A stretch of DNA of 46,620 bases from an uncultured Bacteroides sp. (GTDB lineage Bacteria; Bacteroidota; Bacteroidia; Bacteroidales; Bacteroidaceae). The DNA lies in contig CASFRN010000039.1 in assembly GCA_949296855.1 (NCBI GenBank), forward strand, positions 1 to 46,620, written 5' to 3'. The notes beneath the pieces were generated by a model. That model saw only the letters and a program-made list of their open reading frames with translations, did not search any database and had not been told where the DNA came from. Shown piece after piece: positions 31,795 through 41,191 of the stretch. How positions within the stretch are numbered: position 1 is the stretch's first letter; every line of letters begins with the position of its first letter. A program made the position numbers and the translations under genes.

Positions 31795-31959
31795 ATGGAA
31801 GCGAATATTATTCAAAATAGCAAGGGGGTGATGCTTCCTGAAACGGAATCCCGTCAAGGATGGGCAGAGGCGGCGCAACGGGCGCATGAGGCGGGCGATG
31901 ATACGCTTTTGTTGCCGGATGTATTCGAGGACGAGACGTTGGAAGATTGGATATGGTAG
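31795..31959 (+). CDS. Shortened MazE-like antitoxin, orphan
   Basis: A 54-aa product. The first part, MEANIIQNSKGVMLPETES, recalls the opening of AbrB/MazE domains (xIGNSKGIxLP). It passes directly into RQGWAEAAQRAHEAGDDTLL and ends in LPDVFEDETLEDWIW, which matches the acidic toxin-binding tail of Bacteroidales MazE antitoxins. The 25-30 residues that normally complete the AbrB DNA-binding fold are missing. A good promoter precedes it. No MazF-like gene follows; the next gene is convergent HigA. It is either a decayed pair or a stand-alone anti-toxin peptide. The family link is my reading of the tail, not a search. Confidence 0.6.
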   Translation: MEANIIQNSKGVMLPETESRQGWAEAAQRAHEAGDDTLLLPDVFEDETLEDWIW

Positions 31960-31982
31960 GTAACATAGCGTTTTTTTGCGTT

Positions 31983-32288
31983 TCACATAATCGGCTTGAC
32001 CACTTCCACCCTCATCCCGAGCGCGTTCATGATGCGGTAGAAGGTGGCTACGCTGGGGGTGATTGTTCCGTTCTCGATGCGGGAAATGTATGACTTCGTG
32101 GCATGGATGCGCCGTGCAAGCTCCGATTGCGACACCTTCGCTTCTTTTCGGGCATCTAGCAGGATTTGGCTGGTGTAGAAAGTATAGGCTTCTTCATCGA
32201 ATTGTGCTCGTTCGGGCGTACCCGGTGCTCCGTATTTTTCATTGAGCGCGGCACTATAGTCCTTGATTTGATGAGTGTTTGTCTCCAT
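31983..32288 (-). CDS. higA: HigA-like XRE antitoxin
   Basis: A 101-aa DNA-binding antitoxin. A helix-turn-helix of Cro/C1 type at about 50-95: ARKEAKVSQSELARRIHATK, SYISRIENGTITPSVATFYR. The N-terminal 40 residues would contact the toxin. The gene overlaps the 3' end of the toxin gene by 35 bp, the toxin-first order usual for HigBA. It neutralises the toxin and probably represses the shared promoter at 32604-32635. Confidence 0.85.
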   Translation of the reverse strand: METNTHQIKDYSAALNEKYGAPGTPERAQFDEEAYTFYTSQILLDARKEAKVSQSELARRIHATKSYISRIENGTITPSVATFYRIMNALGMRVEVVKPIM

Positions 32289-32601
32289 AATATGCCTCCT
32301 TTATTTTCAGTGCTTTTTCAATCTCCTGTTTGGGAGTCTTTTGGCTTTTCTTTTGAAAACCATTGAAAAGTACGACGATTTGTCCTTCATCGAATATGAA
32401 AAAAATACGGTAAATATTGCCTCCGTATTCCATTCGCAATTCATATAATCCGTCGCGGATATATTTAATGAACTTAACCGGCATTCTGTCTTCGGTTTCG
32501 AGTAAGGAAATGATATAGTCTATCTTTTTCCGTTCTTTATCCGTAAGTGTAGCTATAAACCGTTCGAAATAACCTCCGTATGTTATGATTTTTCTTCTCA
32601 T
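32254..32601 (-). CDS. higB: HigB/RelE-superfamily toxin (Gp49-like)
   Basis: A 115-aa ribosome-dependent mRNA interferase candidate. Features: GYFERFIATLTDKERKKIDY, IISLLETEDRMP, FIKYIRDGLYELRMEYGGNI, YRIFFIFDEGQIVVLFNGFQ, then KKSQKTPKQEIEKA, the family pattern with the LYELR and F-x-KK-x-x-KTP motifs. I use ATG 32601 because the -7 box lies at 32604-32611; a frame extension to 32634 would start inside the promoter. Confidence 0.85.
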   Translation of the reverse strand: MRRKIITYGGYFERFIATLTDKERKKIDYIISLLETEDRMPVKFIKYIRDGLYELRMEYGGNIYRIFFIFDEGQIVVLFNGFQKKSQKTPKQEIEKALKIKEAYYGDKHSSNQGL

Positions 32602-32603
32602 TG

Positions 32604-32635
32604 CAAAAGTAATAAAAGTTTCAATATGTTGCAAC
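32604..32635 (-). promoter_or_regulatory. Promoter of higBA, implying little or no leader
   Basis: Minus strand: GTTG (32632-32635), 20 bp, -7 TACTTTTG (32604-32611), which ends 2 bp before the ATG at 32601. The transcript would start at or next to the start codon. Confidence 0.55.
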
Positions 32636-32656
32636 GATATTTGGTTTATTTAAGGG

Positions 32657-32702
32657 GAAGAATGAAGAACCCCATCGCCCGTATGGCAATTCTTCATTCT
32701 TC
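32657..32702 (-). terminator. Hairpin after rnr
   Basis: Perfect 13-bp arms GAAGAATGAAGAA (32657-32669) and TTCTTCATTCTTC (32690-32702) with a 20-base loop, about 25 bp after the rnr stop. AT-rich stem without a clear T tract, so strength is uncertain. Confidence 0.5.
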
Positions 32703-32727
32703 ATTCATCATTTTTCATTAAAGAAAC

Positions 32728-34875
32728 TCACTCCGCCAGCACGAAGTCGAGCTGCTTCTTCTCCAGGTTGGCGCGCGCTACCTTGATTTTCACGGGGTCG
32801 CCCAGGCTGAACTTGCGGTGGTGGCGGCGTCCGATGAGGCAATAGTTCTTCTCGTCGAACTCGTAGTAGTCGTCGCCCAAGTCGCGCATGGCTACCATGC
32901 CCTCGCACTTGTTCTCGTTGATTTCCACGTAGATGCCCCATTCGGTCACGCCCGAGATGACTCCCTCGTACACGTTCCCGATGCGGTCTGCCATGAATTC
33001 CACCTGCTTGTATTTCACCGAGGCGCGTTCGGCGCTTGCGGCGGTCTGCTCCATGGCGGAGCTATGCTCGCACAGTTCCTCGTACTTGTCGGCTTGCGCG
33101 GTGCGCCCTCCGGCTTCGTAGCGGGTGAGGAGGCGGTGCACCATCAGGTCGGGATAGCGGCGGATGGGCGAGGTGAAATGGGTGTAGTAGTCGAACGCCA
33201 AGCCGTAGTGACCGATGTTGTGGATGGAGTAACATGCCTTCTGCATGGCGCGGAGCGATACCGTCTCGATGAGGTTCTGCTCCTTCTTGCCCGATATGTC
33301 GCTCAGCAGGCGGTTGAGCGAGCGCGACACTTCCGCCTTCGTCCCGCCCGTGCGTATCTTGTAGCCGAAGCGGGCGATGAACTGGTTCAGGTTCTCCAGC
33401 TTCATCGGGTCGGGCAGGTCGTGGATGCGGTAGGGCAACACCTTGGGCTTCTTGTTCTTGGGCACCTTGCCCACGTGTTCCGCCACGGTGCGGTTTGCCA
33501 GCAGCATGAATTCCTCTATCAGCTTGTTGGCTTCCTTCGACTGCTTGAAGTACACGCTCAGCGGCTTGCCTTTCTCGTCGATTTCAAATTTCACCTCCAC
33601 GCGGTCGAAGTCTATCGAGCCTGCCGCCATGCGCCGTGCGCGGAGCTGCTGGGCGAGGCGGTTCAGTTCCAGTATCTCGTAATTAAAGTCGCCCGTGCCG
33701 GTCTCGATGATGGCTTGCGCTTCTTCGTAGGTGAAGCGGCGGTCCGACTTGATGACGGTGTGGCGGATGCGGTAGTCCTTCACCTCGGCTTGGTCGTTCA
33801 GGTTGAAGATGACCGAGTAGGCGAGCTTTTCTTCATCGGGACGGAGCGAGCAGATGAAGTTGCACAGGCGTTCGGGCAGCATCGGGATGGTGCGGTCTAC
33901 GAGGTACACCGAGGTGGCTCGCTTCACGGCTTCCTTGTCGATGGCGCTGCCTTCTTTTACATAGTGCGACACGTCGGCGATGTGTACGCCTACTTCCCAC
34001 AGTCCGGGCTTCAGCGGGCGGATAGAGAGGGCGTCATCGAAGTCCTTGGCGTCCTTGGGGTCGATGGTGAAGGTGGTCACGCCGCGGAAGTCTTCACGCT
34101 CGGCATAGTCTTCGGGGGTGATTTCCGCCGACAGCTTCTCGGCTGCGGCTTCCACCGTGGCGGGATAGGTGTAGGGCAGCCCGTATTCCGCTAAGATGGC
34201 GTGCATTTCGGTGGTGTTGTCGCCTGCCTTGCCCAATACGTCTATCACCTCGCCGAAGGGGTTCTTCGCCTCGTCGGGCCATTCGGTGATGCGCACCACC
34301 GCCTTGTCGCCGTTCTTTCCTCCTTTCAGCTTCTCCTTCGGGATGAAGATGTCGTTTGCCAATGTGCTCGATTCGGTGAGCAGGAAGGCATAGTTCTTCG
34401 TTACTTTCAGCGTGCCCACGAAGGTGGTCTTGGCACGTTCCAATACCTCGATTACTTCGCCTTCGGGGGCTTTGCGCTTGCGCCGTGCACAGAGTGCCAC
34501 GCGCACCCGGTCGCCGTTCATGGCGTGCGCCGAATTGCGTTCGGCGATGAAGATGGGCGTTCCTCCCTCGTCGGGCGTGAAGGTGTTCTTGCCGTTGCTC
34601 TTGCGCTGGAAGGTTCCGGTCAGTATCTGCCCTTTCCCATTCAGCTTAAACTCGCCTTTTTCAGGTTCTGCCAAAAATCCGTCTTCTATCATTTCTTCTA
34701 AGATATCTACACAAAGCATTTTCAGGGGATGCGTGGTAAGTTTCAGCCCCCTAAAAAGTTGTTTCAGGCCGAATGTCTGCTCCGCGTGAAGTTGGAAGTA
34801 ACTGACCAGCAGTTCGGCGAGTTCCCGCTTTTTCATGCGTTTCCCACCCTTCTTTTCTTTTTTCTTCTTAGCCAT
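32728..34875 (-). CDS. rnr: Ribonuclease R
   Basis: A 715-aa processive 3'-5' exoribonuclease for structured RNA and trans-translation decay. A Lys-rich N-terminus (MAKKKKEKKGGKRMKKRE) leads to a helix-turn-helix region and two cold-shock/OB domains (about 75-230). The RNB catalytic core follows, with TFTIDPKDAKDFDDALSI carrying the metal-binding Asp cluster, VGVHIADVSHYV, and HFTSPIRRYPDLMVHRLL. An S1 domain (about 635-712: GNVYEGVISGVTEWGIYVEI) ends the protein. Length is normal. A 458-codon antisense frame over it is a composition artefact. Confidence 0.95.
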   Translation of the reverse strand: MAKKKKEKKGGKRMKKRELAELLVSYFQLHAEQTFGLKQLFRGLKLTTHPLKMLCVDILEEMIEDGFLAEPEKGEFKLNGKGQILTGTFQRKSNGKNTFTPDEGGTPIFIAERNSAHAMNGDRVRVALCARRKRKAPEGEVIEVLERAKTTFVGTLKVTKNYAFLLTESSTLANDIFIPKEKLKGGKNGDKAVVRITEWPDEAKNPFGEVIDVLGKAGDNTTEMHAILAEYGLPYTYPATVEAAAEKLSAEITPEDYAEREDFRGVTTFTIDPKDAKDFDDALSIRPLKPGLWEVGVHIADVSHYVKEGSAIDKEAVKRATSVYLVDRTIPMLPERLCNFICSLRPDEEKLAYSVIFNLNDQAEVKDYRIRHTVIKSDRRFTYEEAQAIIETGTGDFNYEILELNRLAQQLRARRMAAGSIDFDRVEVKFEIDEKGKPLSVYFKQSKEANKLIEEFMLLANRTVAEHVGKVPKNKKPKVLPYRIHDLPDPMKLENLNQFIARFGYKIRTGGTKAEVSRSLNRLLSDISGKKEQNLIETVSLRAMQKACYSIHNIGHYGLAFDYYTHFTSPIRRYPDLMVHRLLTRYEAGGRTAQADKYEELCEHSSAMEQTAASAERASVKYKQVEFMADRIGNVYEGVISGVTEWGIYVEINENKCEGMVAMRDLGDDYYEFDEKNYCLIGRRHHRKFSLGDPVKIKVARANLEKKQLDFVLAE

Positions 34876-35055
34876 AGTCGGTATGTTTTAATTTATCGGA
34901 GGCAACAGCGTTGCCCTTCGTTGTTTCTCCTACAAAGTAAGGAAAATAAATGGAATATTGTTCATCCTTGCTACAGTTTTTTCATTCCGAGTCAAAAATG
35001 CCGCCTTAACCGAGAAACTGTTTTGAATCAATCAAAGAAAATGTTACAGGTATTT

Positions 35056-35376
35056 AGAGCCTGTTTAAATTTTGCTCAGGTTTATTTTGAAAATTGCTTT
35101 CGAGGATGTTTTTCTGATTTTATAAGGAGGATAGCGGGCTATCCGACGCATAAAATCGGGAAAACAGACCGGAAACAAACTCAAAAGAGACCTGATAAGT
35201 AAGTGTACAAAATTAAGTGATATTATGAAGAAACGCAGATTTTCGCAGATTCACGCAGATTGAATTTATTATTTGCGAAAATTTGCGTTAATCTGCGTTT
35301 CCCAACAGACACTTGATATAAGCTAATTATGAACAGCTACTTAATACAACTTTATCGGAAAATTTAAACAGGCTCT
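35056..35376 (+). repeat. MITE-like element with perfect 18-bp terminal inverted repeats
   Basis: Ends are AGAGCCTGTTTAAATTTT (35056-35073) and its exact reverse complement (35359-35376). The 321-bp interior has no gene. It includes ATAGCGGGCTATCCGACG, similar to ACAGCGGGCTATCTGACG in the element at 44347, and three CGCAGATT repeats with an inverted AATCTGCGTTT partner (about 35222-35300). No obvious target-site duplication is seen. Confidence 0.75.
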
Positions 35377-35645
35377 TACAACCAATTTCCCAATGTATCC
35401 AAGACATTCGGGGTCACATTTAGGGTATATAACCGGTGCAGACAACATACTTTTATGGTTTCCGTCCCAAGAACGTATGGTTCTGGAACGGAGAACGTAA
35501 AAAAGAAGACTGCATGAAACAGTTCCTAAGGTGCACTTAACGGACAAAGCGGCATCATCGGCCATAAAGACTGGAGGAAAAGGCGTGGCGACTTTACCGC
35601 AGCTTCCGGAAGTAGAAAAATCATCATCAAATACATGAAATTTGA

Positions 35646-35677
35646 TTTGAACAAATTGCGGAAAAGTAGTAACTTTG
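35646..35677 (+). promoter_or_regulatory. typA promoter
   Basis: -33 TTTG (35646-35649), 20 bp, -7 TAACTTTG (35670-35677): a full consensus match. Start of transcription near 35683 leaves a leader of about 15 bases before ATG 35699. Confidence 0.8.
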
Positions 35678-35698
35678 CGCCCAAATAATAGGTATAGT

Positions 35699-37504
35699 AT
35701 GCAAGACATTAGAAACATTGCCATCATTGCCCACGTAGACCACGGAAAAACGACACTCGTGGACAAGATGATGCTGGCGGGACACTTGTTCCGCAACGAC
35801 CAGACCAACGGCGAACTGGTGCTGGACAACAACGACTTAGAACGTGAAAGAGGGATAACCATCCTTTCGAAGAATGTATCTATCAACTATAAAGGTACGA
35901 AAATCAACATCATCGACACTCCGGGACACGCCGACTTCGGCGGTGAAGTGGAGCGCGTGTTGAATATGGCAGACGGATGCATCCTGTTAGTAGACGCATT
36001 CGAAGGCCCGATGCCGCAGACACGTTTCGTGTTGCAAAAAGCATTGCAGATAGGTTTGAAACCCATCGTAGTAGTTAACAAAGTGGACAAACCGAACTGC
36101 CGTCCTGAAGAAGTATACGAAATGGTGTTCGACCTGATGTTCAGCCTCAACGCCACAGAAGACCAACTGGACTTCCCCGTACTGTACGGCTCCGCCAAAA
36201 ATAACTGGATGGGTGAAGACTGGAAAACGCCTACGGGAACTATCGAACCGTTGCTGGATGCCATTGTGAAATATATCCCTGCCCCCAAACAACTGGAAGG
36301 CACCCCGCAAATGTTGATTACTTCACTCGATTATTCATCGTATACGGGACGTATCGCCGTAGGGCGTGTGCACCGCGGCACCATCAGTGAAGGCATGAAC
36401 ATTACGCTGGCAAAACGCGACGGAAGCCTGATTAAATCGAAAATCAAGGAAGTGCATACTTTCGAAGGATTAGGGCGCAAGAAAGTACAGTCGGTTTCTT
36501 CGGGCGACATCTGTGCCATCATCGGTGTGGAAGGATTCGAAATCGGCGACACCATCTGCGACTTTGAAAATCCCGAACCGCTGCCGCCCATCGCCATCGA
36601 TGAGCCTACGATGAGTATGCTGTTTACCATCAACGACTCTCCTTTCTTCGGGAAAGAAGGCAAATACGTGACCTCACGCCACATTCAGGACCGGCTGAAC
36701 AAGGAGCTGGACAAGAACCTTGCCTTGCGCGTACACAAGACCGAAAACGAAGACGGCAAATGGATTGTGTCGGGACGTGGCGTGTTGCATCTCTCCGTAT
36801 TGATTGAGACCATGCGCCGGGAAGGCTATGAGCTTCAAGTAGGCCAGCCGCAGGTTATCTTCAAAGAGATAGACGGCGTGCGGTGTGAGCCGATTGAAGA
36901 ACTGACCATCAGCGTACCCGAAGAATTTGCCAGCAAAATGATTGACATGGTGACCCGCCGCAAAGGCGAAATGGTTTCAATGGAGACGCAAGGCGACCGT
37001 GTAAACATCGAGTTCAATATGCCTTCGCGCGGCATCATCGGCCTACGCACCAATGTATTGACCGCCTCTCAGGGTGAAGCCATCATGGCACACCGCTTTA
37101 AGGAATACCAGCCTTACAAGGGCGACATTCCCCGCCGTACCAACGGTTCGATGATAGCCATGGAAAGCGGCACCGCTTTTGCCTACGCCATCGACAAGCT
37201 TCAAGACCGCGGACGCTTCTTCATCTATCCGCAAGAGGAAGTCTATGCCGGACAAGTGGTAGGCGAACACGTACATGAAAACGATTTGGTGATAAACGTC
37301 ACGAAATCGAAAAAGCTGACCAATATGCGTGCTTCAGGCTCGGACGACAAAGCGCGCATCATCCCTCCGGTAGTGTTCTCGCTGGAAGAAGCATTAGAAT
37401 ACATCAAGGAAGACGAATACGTGGAAGTAACCCCCAAGAGTATGCGTATGCGTAAGGTCATCCTTGACGAAACCGAGCGCAAACGGGCGAACAAGAACAA
37501 CTAA
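35699..37504 (+). CDS. typA: Ribosome-binding GTPase TypA/BipA
   Basis: A translational GTPase of 601 aa related to EF-G, used in ribosome assembly and stress or low-temperature growth. Starts MQDIRNIAIIAHVDHGKTTL (G1), switch I ERERGITILSKN (G2), DTPGHADFGGEV (G3), VVNKVDKPNC (G4), and GSAKN (G5). Domains II, III and V, and the C-terminal domain (MRASGSDDKARIIPP) follow. The start at 35699 fits the promoter just upstream. Single gene unit with its own terminator. Confidence 0.96.
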   Translation: MQDIRNIAIIAHVDHGKTTLVDKMMLAGHLFRNDQTNGELVLDNNDLERERGITILSKNVSINYKGTKINIIDTPGHADFGGEVERVLNMADGCILLVDAFEGPMPQTRFVLQKALQIGLKPIVVVNKVDKPNCRPEEVYEMVFDLMFSLNATEDQLDFPVLYGSAKNNWMGEDWKTPTGTIEPLLDAIVKYIPAPKQLEGTPQMLITSLDYSSYTGRIAVGRVHRGTISEGMNITLAKRDGSLIKSKIKEVHTFEGLGRKKVQSVSSGDICAIIGVEGFEIGDTICDFENPEPLPPIAIDEPTMSMLFTINDSPFFGKEGKYVTSRHIQDRLNKELDKNLALRVHKTENEDGKWIVSGRGVLHLSVLIETMRREGYELQVGQPQVIFKEIDGVRCEPIEELTISVPEEFASKMIDMVTRRKGEMVSMETQGDRVNIEFNMPSRGIIGLRTNVLTASQGEAIMAHRFKEYQPYKGDIPRRTNGSMIAMESGTAFAYAIDKLQDRGRFFIYPQEEVYAGQVVGEHVHENDLVINVTKSKKLTNMRASGSDDKARIIPPVVFSLEEALEYIKEDEYVEVTPKSMRMRKVILDETERKRANKNN

Positions 37505-37516
37505 TATGCAGTAATA

Positions 37517-37574
37517 AAAAAAGCACGGGAAAAAGGCTTTTAATTGATTTAAAATCCTCATTTCCGTGCTTTTC
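37517..37574. terminator. Bidirectional terminator between typA and the GH9 gene
   Basis: AAAAGCACGGGAAA (from 37519) pairs with TTTCCGTGCTTTT (37561-37573); A and T runs flank both sides, so it can act in both directions for these convergent genes. Confidence 0.75.
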
Positions 37575-37597
37575 TATTTTATCACCGGTTGATAATA

Positions 37598-40130
37598 TCA
37601 ATTATTTTCCTCTCCCACAATATGCTTAAAAGCTGAGCCGAAGATGATGTATTGCGTGTTACCGGCTATGGTTCCTTCGTTCTGTCCCCAAAGGAAAGGC
37701 CAATCATCGAAGTTTTCGAAATGGTCGGGCTTACGGAAAAGCACTCCGGGAGCGACATTGCCCGGTATGAATGAGAAATCAGCACGGTTGTTTCCATAGA
37801 ATACCGCCTTCGGACGAGCTGCTCCTACTGCTGCCACAAACGAATAATTGTGGTAAGGATGACATCCGAAAAGCCAGTTGGCTGCACGATACACTTCATT
37901 CTTTGCCACAATATCAGGATAATAAAGATGTGCGAAACATACCGTAGTACCGAAATTGAGCAACGGACCGATTCCTGCCCAATTGCCTGTACCGATAGGC
38001 ACACCATACGGATTCTGGCGATCAAAGTCTTGAATGTATTGCGCATATTTCTCTACATACGGACGCAGTTTCTCGCGATAACCTTCATCCATATAAGGAA
38101 TGGCATCAAGTGCGGTCTGAAGGTTGAATTCCAGATTCCGGTCCAATTTCCTTCTTAAACACATCCAAATAGCCTTTTTCCTGCGTAGCGGCATAAAGTT
38201 GCAGATTCGTGGCCGCTACACCGCCAAACCTTGCACGGGCATTATTCTTCTCCGATTCAGCACGCTGGCTTAAAAGCTCTTCGGCTTCTTTCATCAAACG
38301 TTTCGATTGCGTCAATGCCCGTGCTGCCAAACTATCATTATAGCCTTTCAACGCATGAGCCGCGGCGGCAAACATAGTCGCCGCACGCATATCGAGACGA
38401 GGATTCCGTGTCGTGAAAGCCCACATATCATCAGGCGTACCACTCCGCTTTCCATCTGCCGATACTTCGTATGGCTTTAATGACGGATCGTAGTGCAATC
38501 CGTCAGTAATAGATGCAGCATCTCCCAAATGATGATAATTATCCAATACAGAATTTGACAACGTAGAAGCCATGTGCCCTATCTGCTCTGCCTGTGCCAC
38601 CAGATTAAGCACACCGTGTTGGATATATTGCATGATATCAGGAGTCCCGTCAGGACGGTGCAGATCCACATAACGCTGTTCTTCACTTACAAAAGTTTCA
38701 TCACGCAAGGGCTTAAAAAGCTCCCATGCACGAATCAGATTCTCTACCACATTGATATTCGCACCGGTCTCAATATCAAAATCACCGGCATCAAAGAAGC
38801 CTCCGACATTCAGTCCGGGAATGAGTTCCAAAGGCTTGTATTTCGTATCTGTAGCAGGACCTTGATAATGCAGGTCAAAATGGTCGCTAGGAGGAGCCTG
38901 CAAGTATCCTTCCTTGAACGGCTCGCCATGCCATACGCGATAGCCTTCGTTCACAAACATGTGATTCATGTGAATAGGCACCCACACATCCGTAGTGGCA
39001 TCGGTTATCTTATCGTATACACGTTCGTCAATCAAGAAATTATTGGTCTTTACCGTATCATATTGGATGTAGTAAATACCCGGCTCTTTTACACTTGAGA
39101 AATCAAACTTCACATAATTGTATTTATAATAACGTCCCCATATATCTATCTTCCCTTCATAAGCCTTCGAAACGGTTCCGTCCTCATTGATACGCATCAG
39201 GGAAGCAGTCGCTTTCGGCGAATCGTTCTTATCCAATTCGATAACGCTTACCTTTGGCTGGCCTAGCGTGTAACCGACTTGGCAGAATCCGATATTTGGT
39301 TTCCGAATCCAGCCTTCAACCGCATAAGGCTCTACCGTCCAACTGACTACTTTCCCCGTCTTTCCTGCAGGCAAAACGCTACGAAGCACAAACCAGCCGT
39401 TCTGTGCCAGCATACGCCCGTCGTAAAGTTTCAGTTCAGCATCATTACTATGGATACGAATCATACGCTCCGGGTCATCCATCGCCATCGTAATGCTATG
39501 CCCCGTCTCAAGAGGAAGGGGGTCAACGAAACGTCCCGTACCTCTGTCATCGTAAGTCTTGAATCCTTTAAACTGCCGAGGTTTCTCACTATTGGGACGG
39601 GCAACGGTCTGACTGGTAGCATAACGCGGGAAACGATTCAAACGGCCATCCATCGAAAATGTCTTCAGCCAATATCTGGAAGGAAGAAACTCCAGATTCA
39701 GACCGGCATTGCCGACAAGTTCTTCCGGCACGGGTTTATCAAGCCAAACGGCTATTTCCACCGCTTTCCCTTGTGCAGTAACTACCACACGGCTATCAAA
39801 ATCGTAATCATCATAACGCAGTCCGACTTCGATGCTTCCTTGTTCACGGTTCACATTCCGGTAAGTCATCTTCGGCACCAAATCCCATTGCTCGGGCGTA
39901 TTGTTCAACCGCACGGCACCGCCCTGAATAGCGCGGATTCCATGCTGGATAATCTCAATGCCCGAGTTTTTCTCGTCATTGAATCCGCCATTAAAACTGT
40001 TGCTGAAAACCAGCACATTCACTCCTTGCCTTTCAAAATAGCAGCTGTCGTTCAATTGCAAGTCCTGCGCTTGCGAAAAAGATGCCGCCATAAGGCTCAT
40101 AACCCATAACAAATTCTTCTTGTTTTTCAT
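37598..40130 (-). pseudogene. GH9 endoglucanase, split by a 1-nt frameshift
   Basis: A secreted glycoside hydrolase family 9 enzyme in two frames. Frame one (40130 to 38106) has a signal peptide (SFSQAQ), N-terminal sugar-binding-like region, the CelD_N Ig-like domain (GFCQVGYTLGQPKVSVIEL), and the first part of the (alpha/alpha)6 barrel with the catalytic-Asp motif GGFFDAGDFDIETG. Frame two (to 37598) continues with LDRNLEFNLQTALDAIPYM and ends with LFGCHPYHNYSFV and the catalytic-Glu region WGQNEGTIAGN. The joint is near 38140, at AAGAAGGAAATTGG, where one extra base breaks the frame. Restored, the protein is about 840 aa, normal for GH9. It is either a recent pseudogene or a sequencing error; frame one alone lacks the Glu. 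Confidence 0.85.
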
Positions 40131-40242
40131 ACTACTAACAAATTACAAATTTATTGTTAGAGCCTGGCAGCAACCCAGCGTTTAACCGCACGGATACATT
40201 TTTCATTACATTAACAACTCGTGCGGCAACAGGCAAATCCAT

Positions 40243-41187
40243 TCATTTCAACCGTTCAGTGACCTGCTCCACGAAATAGCGAGGCCGTTGCTTCACCTCC
40301 TTGTATATCTTACCCACATATTCGCCGATGATTCCGCACGCCAGCAATATCGCCCCTCCGATGAACCATACCGACACCAACAAAGACGTCCACCCGGGAA
40401 TAGCGTTTCCTTCAACATACGAACACAAACCGTAAACAATAGCAAACACAGCTATCAACATGAAAAACAATCCCAAATAAGTGATATACCGCAACGGACG
40501 CACCGAAAACGAAGTAATGCCATCCAGCGCAAAGCTAATCATCTTCTTTAACGGATACTTCGACTCTCCGGCAAAACGCTCCTTACGGTCATAATAAACC
40601 ATTGCCGACGGAAAACCCAAAGAAGAAACCATACCGCGAAGGAATAAGTTGCGTTCGGGATACGAAACCAATGCCTGAAGCGTGCGGCGGCTCATCAGGC
40701 GGAAATCGGCATGATTGTAAACAATGTCACCCCCCAATCCGCGCATCAGCCGATAGAAAGCCAACGCCGTATATTTCTTGAAGAACGTATCGGTCTTCCG
40801 CTCGCGGCGCACGCCGTACACAATGTCAAAACCTTTATTATAATAGTCTACCATGGTGCCGATAGCCTCTATATCGTCTTGCAGGTCGGCATCTATCGAA
40901 ACACACGCGTCGGCATGAGCCGAAGCCCATTCCAATCCAGCCCAAAGCGCATGCTGATGCCCCACGTTATGAGCCAGTTTCAGTCCTTCTACATACGGAT
41001 TCTCTTCGGCATACTGCCTGATTAAACTCCACGTTTTGTCCTTACTCCCGTCGTCCACATAAAGAATCATTCCATGCCCGATGGCGTTCCGTTCCAACAA
41101 GCCGTCGAGTACACGCGAAAGCTGAAAGGTGGTTTCGGGCAATACCGCCTCTTCATTATAACAAGGGACTACGATTACAAATTTCAT
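40243..41187 (-). CDS. GtrB-like polyprenyl-phosphate glycosyltransferase (GT2)
   Basis: Transfers a sugar from a nucleotide donor to undecaprenyl phosphate on the cytoplasmic face. The 314-aa product has the GT-A fold (MKFVIVVPCYNEEAVLP, LYVDDGSKDKTW, VSIDADLQDD) and two C-terminal membrane helices (YLGLFFMLIAVFAIVYGL; LLVSVWFIGGAILLACGI), the DPM1/GtrB arrangement. ATG 41187 is chosen because the longer frame (41214) runs into gtrA. Last gene of a three-gene unit with gtrA and the ArnT-like gene, a set used to decorate surface glycans or lipid A. Confidence 0.9.
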   Translation of the reverse strand: MKFVIVVPCYNEEAVLPETTFQLSRVLDGLLERNAIGHGMILYVDDGSKDKTWSLIRQYAEENPYVEGLKLAHNVGHQHALWAGLEWASAHADACVSIDADLQDDIEAIGTMVDYYNKGFDIVYGVRRERKTDTFFKKYTALAFYRLMRGLGGDIVYNHADFRLMSRRTLQALVSYPERNLFLRGMVSSLGFPSAMVYYDRKERFAGESKYPLKKMISFALDGITSFSVRPLRYITYLGLFFMLIAVFAIVYGLCSYVEGNAIPGWTSLLVSVWFIGGAILLACGIIGEYVGKIYKEVKQRPRYFVEQVTERLK

Positions 41188-41191
41188 AGCA

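Larger units (their letters stand above)
34876..35698. other. 823-bp gene-free region rich in repeat elements
   Basis: Contains a left-end fragment of the 44347-type element (GAGAAACTGTTTTGAAT, 35012-35028), an intact inverted-repeat element (35056-35376), about 270 bp with no recognised gene (35377-35645), and the typA promoter. The 35377-35645 part has short open frames in both directions but no start, domain or motif I can name. Confidence 0.6.

Noticed and set aside
31957-31990. mazF start after the short MazE-like gene
   Set aside because: An ATG overlaps its end, but the frame has no MazF motif and runs antisense through higA.
32818-34194. 458-codon plus-strand frame
   Set aside because: Antisense to the RNase R gene; it arises from codon composition and has a repetitive Val/His/Ala-rich product without a domain.
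35377-35645. Possible small gene upstream of typA
   Set aside because: Short open frames exist in both directions, but none has a start with family features; left as unassigned intergenic sequence.
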